NCBI GenBank assembly: GCA_018398765.1 | Contig: JAHBMJ010000135.1 | Location: forward strand, 36,586 to 60,418 | From: Chromera velia | Taxonomy: Eukaryota; Sar; Chromeraceae | Length of the DNA stretch: 23,833 bases | Reading direction: 5' to 3' | Shown: piece by piece, positions 19,782 to 23,833 of the stretch | How the letters are laid out: each line of letters begins with the position of its first letter | How positions within the stretch are numbered: the first letter of the stretch is position 1 | Notes under the pieces: generated by a model | Database searches by the model: none | What the model was told of the DNA's origin: nothing | What the model saw: the letters and a program-made list of their open reading frames with translations, nothing else | Program-made: the position numbers and the translations under genes

Positions 19782-22700
19782 CGAGAGAGAGAGTGAAATG
19801 CGAAGGGAGAAGAGTGAGAGGGCCTGTTGTAAAGATGGTACACGAAAACAGAAAAACCTTTTTTTGCGGCGCCCTCAACTGAGGCATTTCAGACAACCGA
19901 AGGAAGAGAAGCGCGGTTTCAAGAAAAGTGCACTCTCTGACTTTTCCAGCCGGCTCTCGCGATGTCTGTTTGCACGTCTTCGCTGGTCTCTCTGCATGTA
20001 TGTGGGTGTATGCATACGTACGTACATACGTATGTCAGTGTATACATATGTCTTTTTCTCTCGCAGCGCACAGCCACTGCGACGTGTTCGGAGTCCAACG
20101 CCCTCCAGCAGTGGGACCCGGACCTGCTTGTGGACATCGCCGCAGGGGAGGTGTCCAGATACGCTTCCACTCACGGATCTAGTCAGTCTGTCTCTCTGTC
20201 TGTGAGGAAGTATGCATGCATAAGTGTACATTTCAATGCACACGTGAGCCCTCCCCTTTCGGCATCAATTTCGACAGTCAGATCGCTGTGTGATACACAA
20301 AAAGTTTCTCGAACAGCGTGAACGGCACCTTCGGTGCTGCCCCGATTCTTTGTGCTCTGTGGTTATTTTTTCCCTTTCATTTCTCTTAAGTGCATTCAAA
20401 GCTGACTGCATCTCTCTATGTGAAACTCTGCCAATTAAATGGTTGCAGACCTCTGGTGGGATTTCTGGAACGGAAAGGCTCCCCAGGCCCTCTCGACTGA
20501 ACTGAAGTCCGAGGCACTCATCTCAGATGGGGCCCTAGTAAAAGGAGTGAAAATTGAAATGGGGGGCAACCCGACAGGCCCAGAGTTGACGGCAGATAAG
20601 TGGACGGCAGCGCCGGGATTTGACGGGTTTCAGGTTCTGGAGTTTCCGTGGAGCGTTAGTCATGATTCCGATGAGTGGACCGTGGGCTGCGGAGAGGGCA
20701 AGCTGATTGCAGGGATCAGCACGCATTCTGTGCAGAGCAGAGGAGGGGGGAAGTTCTCGACCACAAGCGGGAAGCTACGGTGCGTGGCTATGAAAACAGC
20801 CGCAGCCTGCGAGGTCCGTCGGTTTGCCTGTCTAGCAAAAGGGTAGGTGGGGGACGGTTGGTGTCTGGACGTTCATGACTAGAGTGAGATGCATGAGGTC
20901 TTCTCCTATACAGTGAATCGGCTTGTGCGTCGGTCGCGTGACGAAAAAGAAGTGCATGCCCACAAGCTCCTCTGTCTTTTTCTCTGGCTTTTTGTCAATC
21001 AATCGATCAATGACTTCGTTGATCGATCGAATCATCTGGCGTCAAGAAAAGAAAGCGCTTTTTCTGTTTTCTTTCCATGGACTCAGAAGCATATGCAGGC
21101 GTGAGTGAAAGGATACGCGTATCACCAAAAACACATTTTCTCTGTTTCATGACTGAGCGAGTGATTGCAGGATTCCCAAATTCAGTTGGGATCTGCCGAA
21201 TTCGAGGAGGGGTCGCCGATGGACGGTGCGAGCAGTGTAGGGTCCTCTATTTTGTATGAGAAGGAGGCGGGACTCAGGGGGTTCTCTGTGAAGGTGCTGG
21301 GCACAACGAAAGTCGTCACGGGAGTATTCACGTGTTGCCAGGCCGGGTCGCCTTCTGTGACTCTGCAGGTTGGGAGGCAGACGTTCCAAGGAGAAGCCGA
21401 CACTTGCTTTATGATTTCTGTCGCGTTTGGTTTAAACGAGATATTGATGAATGAAGCTCCATTGCATGGGAGGGGGCTGGGCGTTTTCCTCACGTCTTTG
21501 TATTCTGTACTTCGCATGTCATGTAATTCAGCTTTGTTTATTCCACCCTCATGCCTGTGAATGCATGATTATTGCGCATTGACATTTCGGGTACCCCCGA
21601 AATTAAATTGCCTGCAGCCCCTTCCTTTCGTGTCTAACCGTGGCTTTTTTCTGGTCCCAGAGAGCCTGGGTGTCTTCGAAAAGTGGGAAGGCGAATACTG
21701 TCCGACAGGACACGACGAGACAGGTCGACTGGAATTCACTCAGAGAGTCGCCTGGGGGAATCCTGTGGTGACCCCCTTTGATCCCTCCAAGCTCTCTTTC
21801 ATCTACCGTGTAGGCAAGTGGTGTGTGGACAGTGAAGGCACGACATGTCTTGCGTCTGCCGCAGTGAACCCAGCCTTGGCTCCTGTCGAGAGGCTCTCCG
21901 GGCAGCTGGACATTTTCGCTTCCTCCCCTGGTGGGCAGGAAGAGCACCAGCTGTCGGTGTCAACCATAGAGGACTTCGAAGTCGACAAGCCGAAAGAAAA
22001 GAGCACAGGGACCGAAATGATGCCCAGACCCCCCCCTCCAGTGCGACCTGCAAGGGTCGCGCTTGCTCCTCTAAAGGCCCTCTCAGACTACGACGTCGAA
22101 CAGGAATATCTGCCCTACTGCAGGAGCGCGGGGAACGCACAGAAGCCCTGGGCACTCGTCAAAGACCTGACGGACCTGGACTCGGCCAGTGTGAGTACAT
22201 CATTGATTGTATGGATGGTTCTGTGAGGTCAATTTCTCTTTTTCCGTCGCTCTCTCAGACACATGCACGCATGCACACGCGGAGGATCTCCTATTCTGGA
22301 AGGAGGAAGGGGCATTTTCCTGACTGAACACAAGCTGCATGTGCTCTCTGACCTGCTAGCCATAGGATGGCTCTCCTCGTTTGTGGACAGGAAAGGATTC
22401 GAAGATGGGACTCATTTCGCGTTCATGTGCATTTCCTTTTCAATCTTCACTCTCGCTTACACCCAGGTAGGCAAAGACTTCACCGATAACTTTATGTCCC
22501 CGCTTCTCCCTTTCATCCTGCCTGCCCGCCTGCCTGCAGGAAGACGGAGCCCTCGGGACGCAATTTGGGCAGCTGGCAAGTGAGGAAGACGATCAGGGGA
22601 AGCACCTGTGAGTCAGTCAGCTCAGCCTGTGTGTCCATCAATTAGGTTCCACTTCCCTCGATCCACCAATTTCTCGGTCATTGCGATCTTCTGTCTACGA

Positions 22701-23725
22701 ATTGCAATCGGCCGGTTGCTTCTTCTTCTTCCTCCTCCTCTTCTTCTTTTTTTTCTTCTTCTTTTTCTTCTTCTTTATCATCATCTTCTTCTTCTTCTTC
22801 TTCTTCTTGTTGAATCACGCGATGGATCGATCGGTGGCGTCTCCTTTCTTTTGAGGGGAAAATAGATGAAGGAACATTGGCGAGGAAATTGGATCTCTTC
22901 GTTCAAGAGACACTGCAGGTCCAGATGTCCTTGTCAAATGATTGTGATGGGCTTTTTATCTGCATGCATGCAGCCTCTGTCGTTCATCCTTTCCGTGTTG
23001 TGATATTTCCTTTCTGTCTGTACCGTCTTTTGTGGGCTTGCGTGAGCATCTCCTCCTGCCGCCCTAATTCTCTGTCACAAAAGCCGTTGCGTCATGTCCT
23101 CATGCTCCTCTTTCTGCCCCTCCCCTAATTTATCTTCTGAAGGTTCGGAGACGAGTACACCGGCCCGAACGCAGACGCATCCGAACAGGAGAAGATTGGC
23201 AGCAATCCTTGTCAGTGAATCAGCAGCTGTCCATGTGTTGGTTGTTTGTTTCTTTCTTGCTTGGCCAGAAAAGCAAGAACACGAAAGAGACAATAGGTTG
23301 CCTCGGAAAGGGGGTCTTTCATTGTTGGAGGATCGATGTGATTGATTCGATCAGCCCTTGGCTCTTTGCCTTAGTGGCGGATTCGGTTTGTTGGGTAAAT
23401 GTCTTGCTGCGTTTCTGCTGCACGGGTGGGTGAATGGAATGATCACAGGCGGGTACCAGTTGTACGGCAATCGTCGTCACACTGCGGAGATTCAGAGGAA
23501 GAGTTTCGTGAAGGTGCAAAAGTTTGGGAAGAAACATTCAGGTATGCTGGCTTTCTTTTTGGAGGGAGAGCAGGTTTTTCTTTCTGTTTCTGTCTAATTT
23601 GGGAGGAAAGAGAATTCGGGGCCTTCTCCCTGACTTTCAGTCCTCTGTTCTCTTCTGTCTTCTCTGTTCTCTGCGTGTGCGGGAATTGGTTTCTCCACAG
23701 AGGTGGTGTGCTTCTGTGCGTTTGT
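4895..23725 (+). CDS. Large secreted multi-domain adhesive protein, 29-exon model, 3' incomplete
   Basis: One split gene reconstructed by following open frames across GT-AG introns with matching phase. The product (about 2,725 residues in this window) starts with a signal peptide and carries a Cys-rich region, two PAN/Apple domains, an F5/8C-like domain, PA14, and two TSP1 domains, each preceded by a three-fold Cys-repeat domain. These families act in carbohydrate and protein adhesion outside the cell, so a surface, extracellular-matrix or secretory-organelle protein is inferred. Apicomplexan parasites combine similar modules in secreted adhesins, including the LCCL/CCp family, where discoidin and PA14 domains occur. 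I see no LCCL domain here, and no transmembrane helix or stop codon before the window ends. Weak joins are exons 1-3, the end of exon 6, 10315-10349, 14479 and 18418-18477. The same gene could be split in two at 18456 if the TAA there is real. Confidence 0.8.
5202..5363 (+). CDS. Exon 2: Cys-rich, furin/growth-factor-receptor-like
   Basis: Begins after a strong CCCCCTGCAG acceptor. It encodes [20 protein letters not shown], the CxxC...CxxC spacing of receptor-type Cys-rich repeats. I end it at 5363 because GTCAGC fits phase 1 into exon 3 and resembles other donors in this gene. Reading on would add about seven codons before a TGA at 5384. Confidence 0.65.
5986..6234 (+). CDS. Exon 3: Cys-rich region continued
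   Basis: Encodes [25 protein letters not shown] and a terminal ACCACGGG motif: about 13 cysteines in 83 residues, continuing exon 2. The donor GTAGGT is clear, phase 1. The acceptor could instead be the TTTTTCAG ending at 5999 (phase 0), which would drop only WVFQ but then lacks a phase-matched donor in exon 2. Confidence 0.8.
6523..6648 (+). CDS. Exon 4: unknown beta-rich segment
   Basis: Exactly 42 codons, phase 1 at both ends, so it could be gained or lost without a frameshift. Encodes [20 protein letters not shown] and then a segment with a single Cys ([10 protein letters not shown]). Alternating hydrophobic residues suggest beta strands, but I do not recognise the family. Acceptor CATACAG, donor GTGGGT. 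Confidence 0.85.
6669..7206. repeat. Intronic CG and GT dinucleotide tracts (intron 4)
   Basis: A CGCGCGCG run (6672-6688) leads into GTGTGT. From about 6907 to 7205 the intron is almost wholly TGTG with CATA and CGTG interruptions. Alternating purine-pyrimidine DNA like this can adopt the Z form. The long minus-strand frame here is a His/Thr artefact of the repeat. Confidence 0.9.
7218..7298 (+). CDS. Exon 5: unknown beta-rich segment
   Basis: 27 codons, phase 1 to 1, after a CTTGCAG acceptor. Encodes [12 protein letters not shown] and [15 protein letters not shown], which look like beta strands with one Cys. It continues the domain of exon 4. Donor GTTTGT. Confidence 0.85.
7556..7630 (+). 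CDS. Exon 6: unknown beta-rich segment, end uncertain
   Basis: Follows a GCCTGCAG acceptor in phase 1 and encodes [17 protein letters not shown] and HKTLVLK. A GTCAGT donor at 7631 gives phase 1, matching exon 7. The same frame stays open past this donor to at least 7777, where GTTATT (7763) or GTCAGA (7778) would also give phase 1, so a longer exon cannot be excluded. Confidence 0.65.
7816..7926. repeat. Intronic TC, CCCT and GT tract (intron 6)
   Basis: TCTCTC, then CCCTCCCT and a C run, then GTGTGT, ending about 30 bp before the exon 7 acceptor. The pyrimidine tract may serve the 3' splice site. The Arg/Glu minus-strand frame over it is an artefact. Confidence 0.9.
7955..8219 (+). CDS. 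Exon 7: unknown extracellular segment
   Basis: Starts after GCGTGCAG in phase 1 and encodes [19 protein letters not shown], an [10 protein letters not shown] stretch, and a Gly-rich loop, ending ATKC plus a split Arg codon (phase 2). Two cysteines. No family recognised. Donor GTACAT is somewhat weak. Confidence 0.8.
8477..8519. repeat. Intronic CATA/CA tract (intron 7)
   Basis: ATACATAC followed by about 18 CA units, running straight into the TGCATGCAG acceptor of exon 8. Confidence 0.9.
8529..8670 (+). CDS. Exon 8: unknown extracellular segment
   Basis: The acceptor GCATGCAG overlaps a TGCATGCA word. Phase 2 in, phase 0 out. Encodes [19 protein letters not shown] followed by [19 protein letters not shown], a beta-rich stretch continuing exon 7. 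Donor GTAAGG. Confidence 0.85.
8988..9313. repeat. 325-bp homopyrimidine TTTC array (intron 8)
   Basis: Nearly uninterrupted TTTC with TTCC variants, with only isolated G bases. The sense strand of the gene is pyrimidine. The opposite strand reads as a long Lys/Glu/Arg open frame with no biological support. Mirror-symmetric polypyrimidine of this length can form triplex (H-DNA). Confidence 0.95.
9558..9788 (+). CDS. Exon 9: Ig/cadherin-like beta segment
   Basis: 77 codons, phase 0 to 0. Encodes [14 protein letters not shown] and later [15 protein letters not shown]. The LDPTTGxI signature is typical of putative-Ig (He_PIG) and cadherin-like repeats, so this may be one such fold; confidence in the family is low. 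Acceptor CCTGTAG, donor GTCTGT. Confidence 0.85.
10059..10314 (+). CDS. Exon 10: charged Lys/Glu/Ser linker
   Basis: Starts after CTATGCAG in phase 0. After [20 protein letters not shown] it becomes a low-complexity linker rich in Lys, Glu and Ser, including [13 protein letters not shown]. The purine-rich sense strand contrasts with the pyrimidine-rich introns, supporting coding. To reach the PAN frame that follows, either a 35-nt intron (10315-10349, GTGCCG to TATCAG) is removed or there is a frameshift. Confidence 0.7.
10350..10840 (+). CDS. Exon 11: PAN/Apple domain 1
   Basis: Encodes CWQAVKL, then [19 protein letters not shown] and GGTCKKG. A leading Cys, a CxxxC pair about 40-50 residues on, a following Cys and an aromatic strand fit the PAN/Apple fold, which binds proteins or carbohydrate. 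The second half ([16 protein letters not shown]) continues with three more Cys. Donor CAG/GTGAGT, phase 0, is near perfect. The exact left boundary depends on the frame change at 10315-10349. Confidence 0.85.
11146..11534 (+). CDS. Exon 12: Glu-rich linker region
   Basis: Follows ACGTGCAG in phase 0. Encodes [20 protein letters not shown] and a [12 protein letters not shown] stretch, then a very acidic low-complexity linker of Glu, Gly and Ala (about 11371-11475), ending [19 protein letters not shown] end at 11534 because GTCCGT then gives phase 2 to match exon 13. The next candidate, GTCAGT at 11539, gives phase 0. Confidence 0.75.
11797..12242 (+). CDS. Exon 13: PAN/Apple-like domain 2
   Basis: The acceptor lies in AAGCATGCAG. 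Encodes [11 protein letters not shown], then [32 protein letters not shown] and [11 protein letters not shown]. The Cys spacing (CxxxC...C, later CxxxxxC) repeats the PAN/Apple pattern of exon 11, at about 148 codons. Ends ACT plus G at a GTCAGT donor, phase 1. Confidence 0.82.
12568..13011 (+). CDS. Exon 14: F5/8C (galactose-binding-like) domain
   Basis: Encodes AKAIDG, then [43 protein letters not shown] and IIEVKVYG. This order (DG near the start, a strand with LD-G, V.V..C, GR-VRVY, and a final E-KVYG strand) is that of F5/8 type C or F-type lectin-like folds, which bind glycans or lipids. The GTCAGC donor at 13012 gives phase 1, matching exon 15. A more distal GTCGTG (13037) would give phase 2. 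Confidence 0.85.
13063..13850. repeat. Degenerate CAGA/GACA array (intron 14)
   Basis: After TCTC and TGTG runs, about 700 bp of GACAGACAG, CAGGCAGG and AGAGAGAC units with a CA run at 13551-13580. It fills half of the largest intron (13012-14478). No coding potential on either strand beyond repeat artefacts. Confidence 0.9.
14142..14315 (+). other. Possible cassette exon inside intron 14
   Basis: Preceded by a TTTCTTCTTCAAG acceptor and followed by a GTACGT donor, this 174-nt stretch is open ([16 protein letters not shown], later ARTFACIKQ). It can be entered in phase 2 from a GTCGTG donor at 13037, but leaves in phase 2 while exon 15 needs phase 1. I leave it out of the main model. Confidence 0.3.
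14479..14753 (+). CDS. Exon 15: PA14 domain, first part
   Basis: Encodes [31 protein letters not shown] and [19 protein letters not shown]. The strand ending in Y-F-L-S-DD, then the YIDG-L-VDN turn, is diagnostic of PA14, a carbohydrate-binding beta domain found in adhesins and glycosidases. Long pyrimidine tract before the CACGCAG acceptor (phase 1). Strong GTACGT donor, phase 0, inside the domain. Confidence 0.9.
14754..15170. other. Intron 15, splits the PA14 domain
   Basis: 417 bp without a recognised gene or long repeat. The two PA14 halves join in phase 0 across it. The donor GTACGT and acceptor TTGACAG are good. Confidence 0.7.
15171..15324 (+). CDS. Exon 16: PA14 domain, second part
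   Basis: Continues PA14 in phase 0 after TTGACAG. Encodes [18 protein letters not shown] and [11 protein letters not shown], matching the family's strand of G-H-I-V-Y followed by a final W strand. 51 codons plus one base, ending at a perfect GTAAGT donor (phase 1). Confidence 0.88.
15590..16411 (+). repeat. Tandem segmental duplication of intron plus exon 17 / exon 18 start
   Basis: Unit A (about 15590-15981) and unit B (about 15982-16411) share GAGTGTGCATGTGTAAACGA at their left ends, TGTATGCTGAGTTGTGCTCT in the middle, CTCTACCTGTT further on, and the TTTGCAGGCTCCTC splice junction with the exon behind it. Indels make unit B longer by nearly 40 bp. The exons keep the same phase. Confidence 0.88.
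15901..15975 (+). CDS. Exon 17: duplicated 25-codon spacer
   Basis: Encodes [18 protein letters not shown] plus a short Pro/Asn tail, a hydrophilic spacer. It is a clear copy of the first 25 codons of exon 18, and the intron before it is a copy of the intron before exon 18, so the exon arose by tandem duplication. Phase 1 to 1 keeps the frame. Acceptor TCTTTGCAG, donor GTAAAC. Confidence 0.85.
16330..18417 (+). CDS. Exon 18: two [three-fold Cys-repeat + TSP1] modules
   Basis: The largest exon, about 695 codons. After a polar spacer it has two tandem modules. Each starts with a Cys domain (16554-17249 and 17499-18233) built of three sub-repeats of C-x2-GK followed by a hydrophobic strand and, about 40-60 residues later, a [WY]-x-[LV]-C end. 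Then comes a TSP1 domain (17268-17429 and 18252-18413). Both TSP1 copies have WSxW, and CTKSCG or CSRSCG, which fit the known C-mannosylation and O-fucosylation sites. The three-fold repeat recalls the beta-rich C-terminal domain of apicomplexan perforin-like proteins; no MACPF domain is present in the window. The frame meets TAA at 18456, so a donor at 18418 or 18421 (phase 1) is assumed. Confidence 0.9.
16554..17249 (+). other. Three-fold Cys-repeat domain A (APC-beta-like)
   Basis: Protein domain inside exon 18. Three sub-repeats begin [23 protein letters not shown] and [11 protein letters not shown], and end VYLLCG, VWAVC and MWLVC. Internal three-fold symmetry with paired cysteines is described for the C-terminal membrane-binding domain of apicomplexan perforin-like proteins. 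The match here is by pattern only. Confidence 0.6.
17268..17429 (+). other. TSP1 domain A
   Basis: [19 protein letters not shown] opens the domain with three Trp spaced WxxWxxW and the CTKSCGTG O-fucosylation-type site. It continues with [15 protein letters not shown] and CNPDPC. Six cysteines and about 54 residues are standard for a thrombospondin type 1 repeat. Confidence 0.95.
17499..18233 (+). other. Three-fold Cys-repeat domain B (APC-beta-like)
   Basis: Second copy of the domain. Sub-repeats begin [23 protein letters not shown] and [11 protein letters not shown] and end VWLLCG, VYAVC and LWMVC. It is diverged from copy A outside these anchors, so the duplication is not recent. Confidence 0.6.
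18252..18413 (+). other. TSP1 domain B
   Basis: [19 protein letters not shown] opens the domain; it keeps the last two Trp of the WxxWxxW set and has a CSRSCGGG site. It continues with [14 protein letters not shown] and CNHYPC. Six cysteines; clearly paired with TSP1 domain A. Confidence 0.95.
18478..18743 (+). CDS. Exon 19: sushi-like Cys segment
   Basis: Encodes [40 protein letters not shown] and IECAACVQ. C-x-n-C-x-DGEW-x-n-C resembles a sushi/CCP module, but spacing is loose. The left boundary is uncertain: an acceptor at GGGAG/18478 restores phase 1, while the better AAGCAG/18468 is phase 0 and lacks a matching donor. Right end GTCAGT, phase 0. Confidence 0.7.
19011..19060 (+). CDS. Exon 20: short connector
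   Basis: 50 nt, phase 0 in and 2 out, encoding [16 protein letters not shown]. Strong CTCCATGCAG acceptor and CAG/GTGAGC donor. No domain by itself; it joins exons 19 and 21 in frame. Confidence 0.85.
19259..19493 (+). CDS. Exon 21: unknown extracellular segment
   Basis: Phase 2 in, phase 0 out. Encodes [36 protein letters not shown] and [14 protein letters not shown]. Contains one Cys and alternating hydrophobic residues. Family not recognised. Donor GTACGT. Confidence 0.85.
19494..20066. other. Intron 21 with GT and GA tracts
   Basis: 573 bp containing a CGCGCG patch (19562-19570), a GT run followed directly by a GA run (19735-19796), and a TACGTACATACGTATG palindromic patch (20014-20030). 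No gene recognised. A 37-nt splice-bounded stretch at 19633-19669 has the wrong phase to be included. Confidence 0.7.
20067..20181 (+). CDS. Exon 22: unknown extracellular segment
   Basis: Starts after TCTCTCGCAG in phase 0. Encodes [19 protein letters not shown] and [19 protein letters not shown]. Ends phase 1 at GTCAGT. Joins smoothly to exon 23. Confidence 0.85.
20449..20813 (+). CDS. Exon 23: Cys segment resembling one APC-beta sub-repeat
   Basis: Encodes [15 protein letters not shown], then [31 protein letters not shown] and [17 protein letters not shown] echoes the C-x2-GK-x3-G anchor of the three-fold repeat in exon 18; a dermatopontin-like reading is also possible. I end at GAG/GTCCGT (phase 0). 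The alternative GTAGGT near 20843 gives phase 2, which does not match exon 24. Confidence 0.75.
21171..21429 (+). CDS. Exon 24: unknown beta-rich segment
   Basis: Phase 0 in after GATTGCAG. Encodes [52 protein letters not shown] and TCFMISVAF. Looks beta-rich with three Cys. The GTTTAA donor (phase 1) is weak but is the one that fits exon 25. Confidence 0.75.
21661..22190 (+). CDS. Exon 25: unknown segment with Pro-rich linker
   Basis: Encodes [44 protein letters not shown], an acidic stretch, a Pro run ([12 protein letters not shown]) and [14 protein letters not shown]. The first part has paired Cys typical of secreted proteins. The Pro-rich part is probably a flexible linker. Strong AGT/GTGAGT donor, phase 0. 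Confidence 0.85.
22540..22607 (+). CDS. Exon 26: short acidic connector
   Basis: 68 nt, phase 0 in and 2 out. Encodes [20 protein letters not shown] plus KH. TGCCTGCAG acceptor and GTGAGT donor are both good. Joins exon 27 with the split Leu codon CT/G. Confidence 0.82.
22608..23142. other. Intron 26 with CTT tract
   Basis: 535 bp. TTC/CTT triplet repeats with CCT and TTT variants occupy about 22718-22808. A 53-nt splice-bounded stretch at 22866-22918 is considered separately as a possible poison exon. No other gene signal. Confidence 0.75.
23143..23210 (+). CDS. Exon 27: short connector
   Basis: 68 nt, phase 2 in and 1 out. Encodes [19 protein letters not shown] and SNP. Acceptor TTCTGAAG (AAG) after a pyrimidine stretch; donor GTCAGT. 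The phase match on both sides supports it. Confidence 0.8.
23449..23541 (+). CDS. Exon 28: basic segment
   Basis: 31 codons, phase 1 to 1. Encodes [17 protein letters not shown] and [13 protein letters not shown], a Lys/Arg-rich stretch unlike the acidic exons before it. No domain recognised. Acceptor GATCACAG, donor GTATGC. Confidence 0.8.
23701..23725 (+). CDS. Exon 29: small putative exon at window edge
   Basis: Follows a strong TTCTCCACAG acceptor. In phase 1 it encodes EVVCFCAFV before a GTGAGT donor at 23726 (phase 2). It is tiny, so it rests only on splice-site quality and phase. The gene must continue to the right. Confidence 0.45.
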
Positions 23726-23833
23726 GTGAGTTTGCTGCATGCATGTATATGGGTGGGCGTGCACTATGAATACATGCATTTACGTATGTTTCGATGCGTG
23801 TATGTACGTGTGTATGCGTGAGAGAGAGAGAGA

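Noticed and set aside
21847-22327. + strand open frame in an alternative frame of exon 25
   Set aside because: Shadow frame; the phase-matched frame has secreted-protein Cys spacing and a GTGAGT donor.

Overview
This window is eukaryotic nuclear DNA. It appears to hold one large, intron-rich gene on the + strand, starting near 4895 and running past the right edge, behind about 4.9 kb of repeat-rich, apparently non-coding sequence. Exons are short (mostly 50-530 nt) and joined by GT-AG introns full of microsatellites. The extracellular domain mix (thrombospondin type 1, PAN/Apple, PA14, F5/8C-like) with a signal peptide fits an apicomplexan or chromerid alveolate. A chromerid such as Chromera velia is my best guess from the repeat content, near-balanced base composition and long introns. 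A coccidian remains possible. The organism call is inference.

Left part (1-4894): a 41-bp two-copy tandem repeat (624-703); long degenerate ATTC/ATCC arrays (about 1202-3216 and 3746-3936) interrupted by three copies of a roughly 90-120 bp non-simple cassette; a 78-bp direct repeat (3641-3718 and 4142-4219); and a GC-rich hairpin-prone island (4423-4615). I see no convincing gene there.

Right part (4895-23833): I modelled 29 exons, about 8.2 kb of coding sequence or roughly 2,725 codons, by matching intron phase and reading-frame continuity. In order the protein has a signal peptide, a Cys-rich receptor-like region, beta-rich segments of unknown family, a charged linker, PAN/Apple 1, an acidic linker, PAN/Apple 2, an F5/8C (galactose-binding-like) domain, PA14, a small duplicated spacer exon, and a 2.1-kb exon. 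That exon holds two copies of a module made of a three-fold Cys repeat (resembling the beta-rich C-terminal domain of apicomplexan perforin-like proteins) followed by a TSP1 domain. Sushi-like and unrecognised segments follow. It should be a secreted or surface multi-adhesive protein; no transmembrane segment is seen, but the 3' end is missing.

Most junctions agree in phase. Weak points are the exon 1/2 and 2/3 joins, the end of exon 6, a frame change at 10315-10349 that needs either a 35-nt intron or a frameshift, and an in-frame TAA at 18456-18458 that must be spliced out, be an error, or end the gene. All domain calls are by eye.
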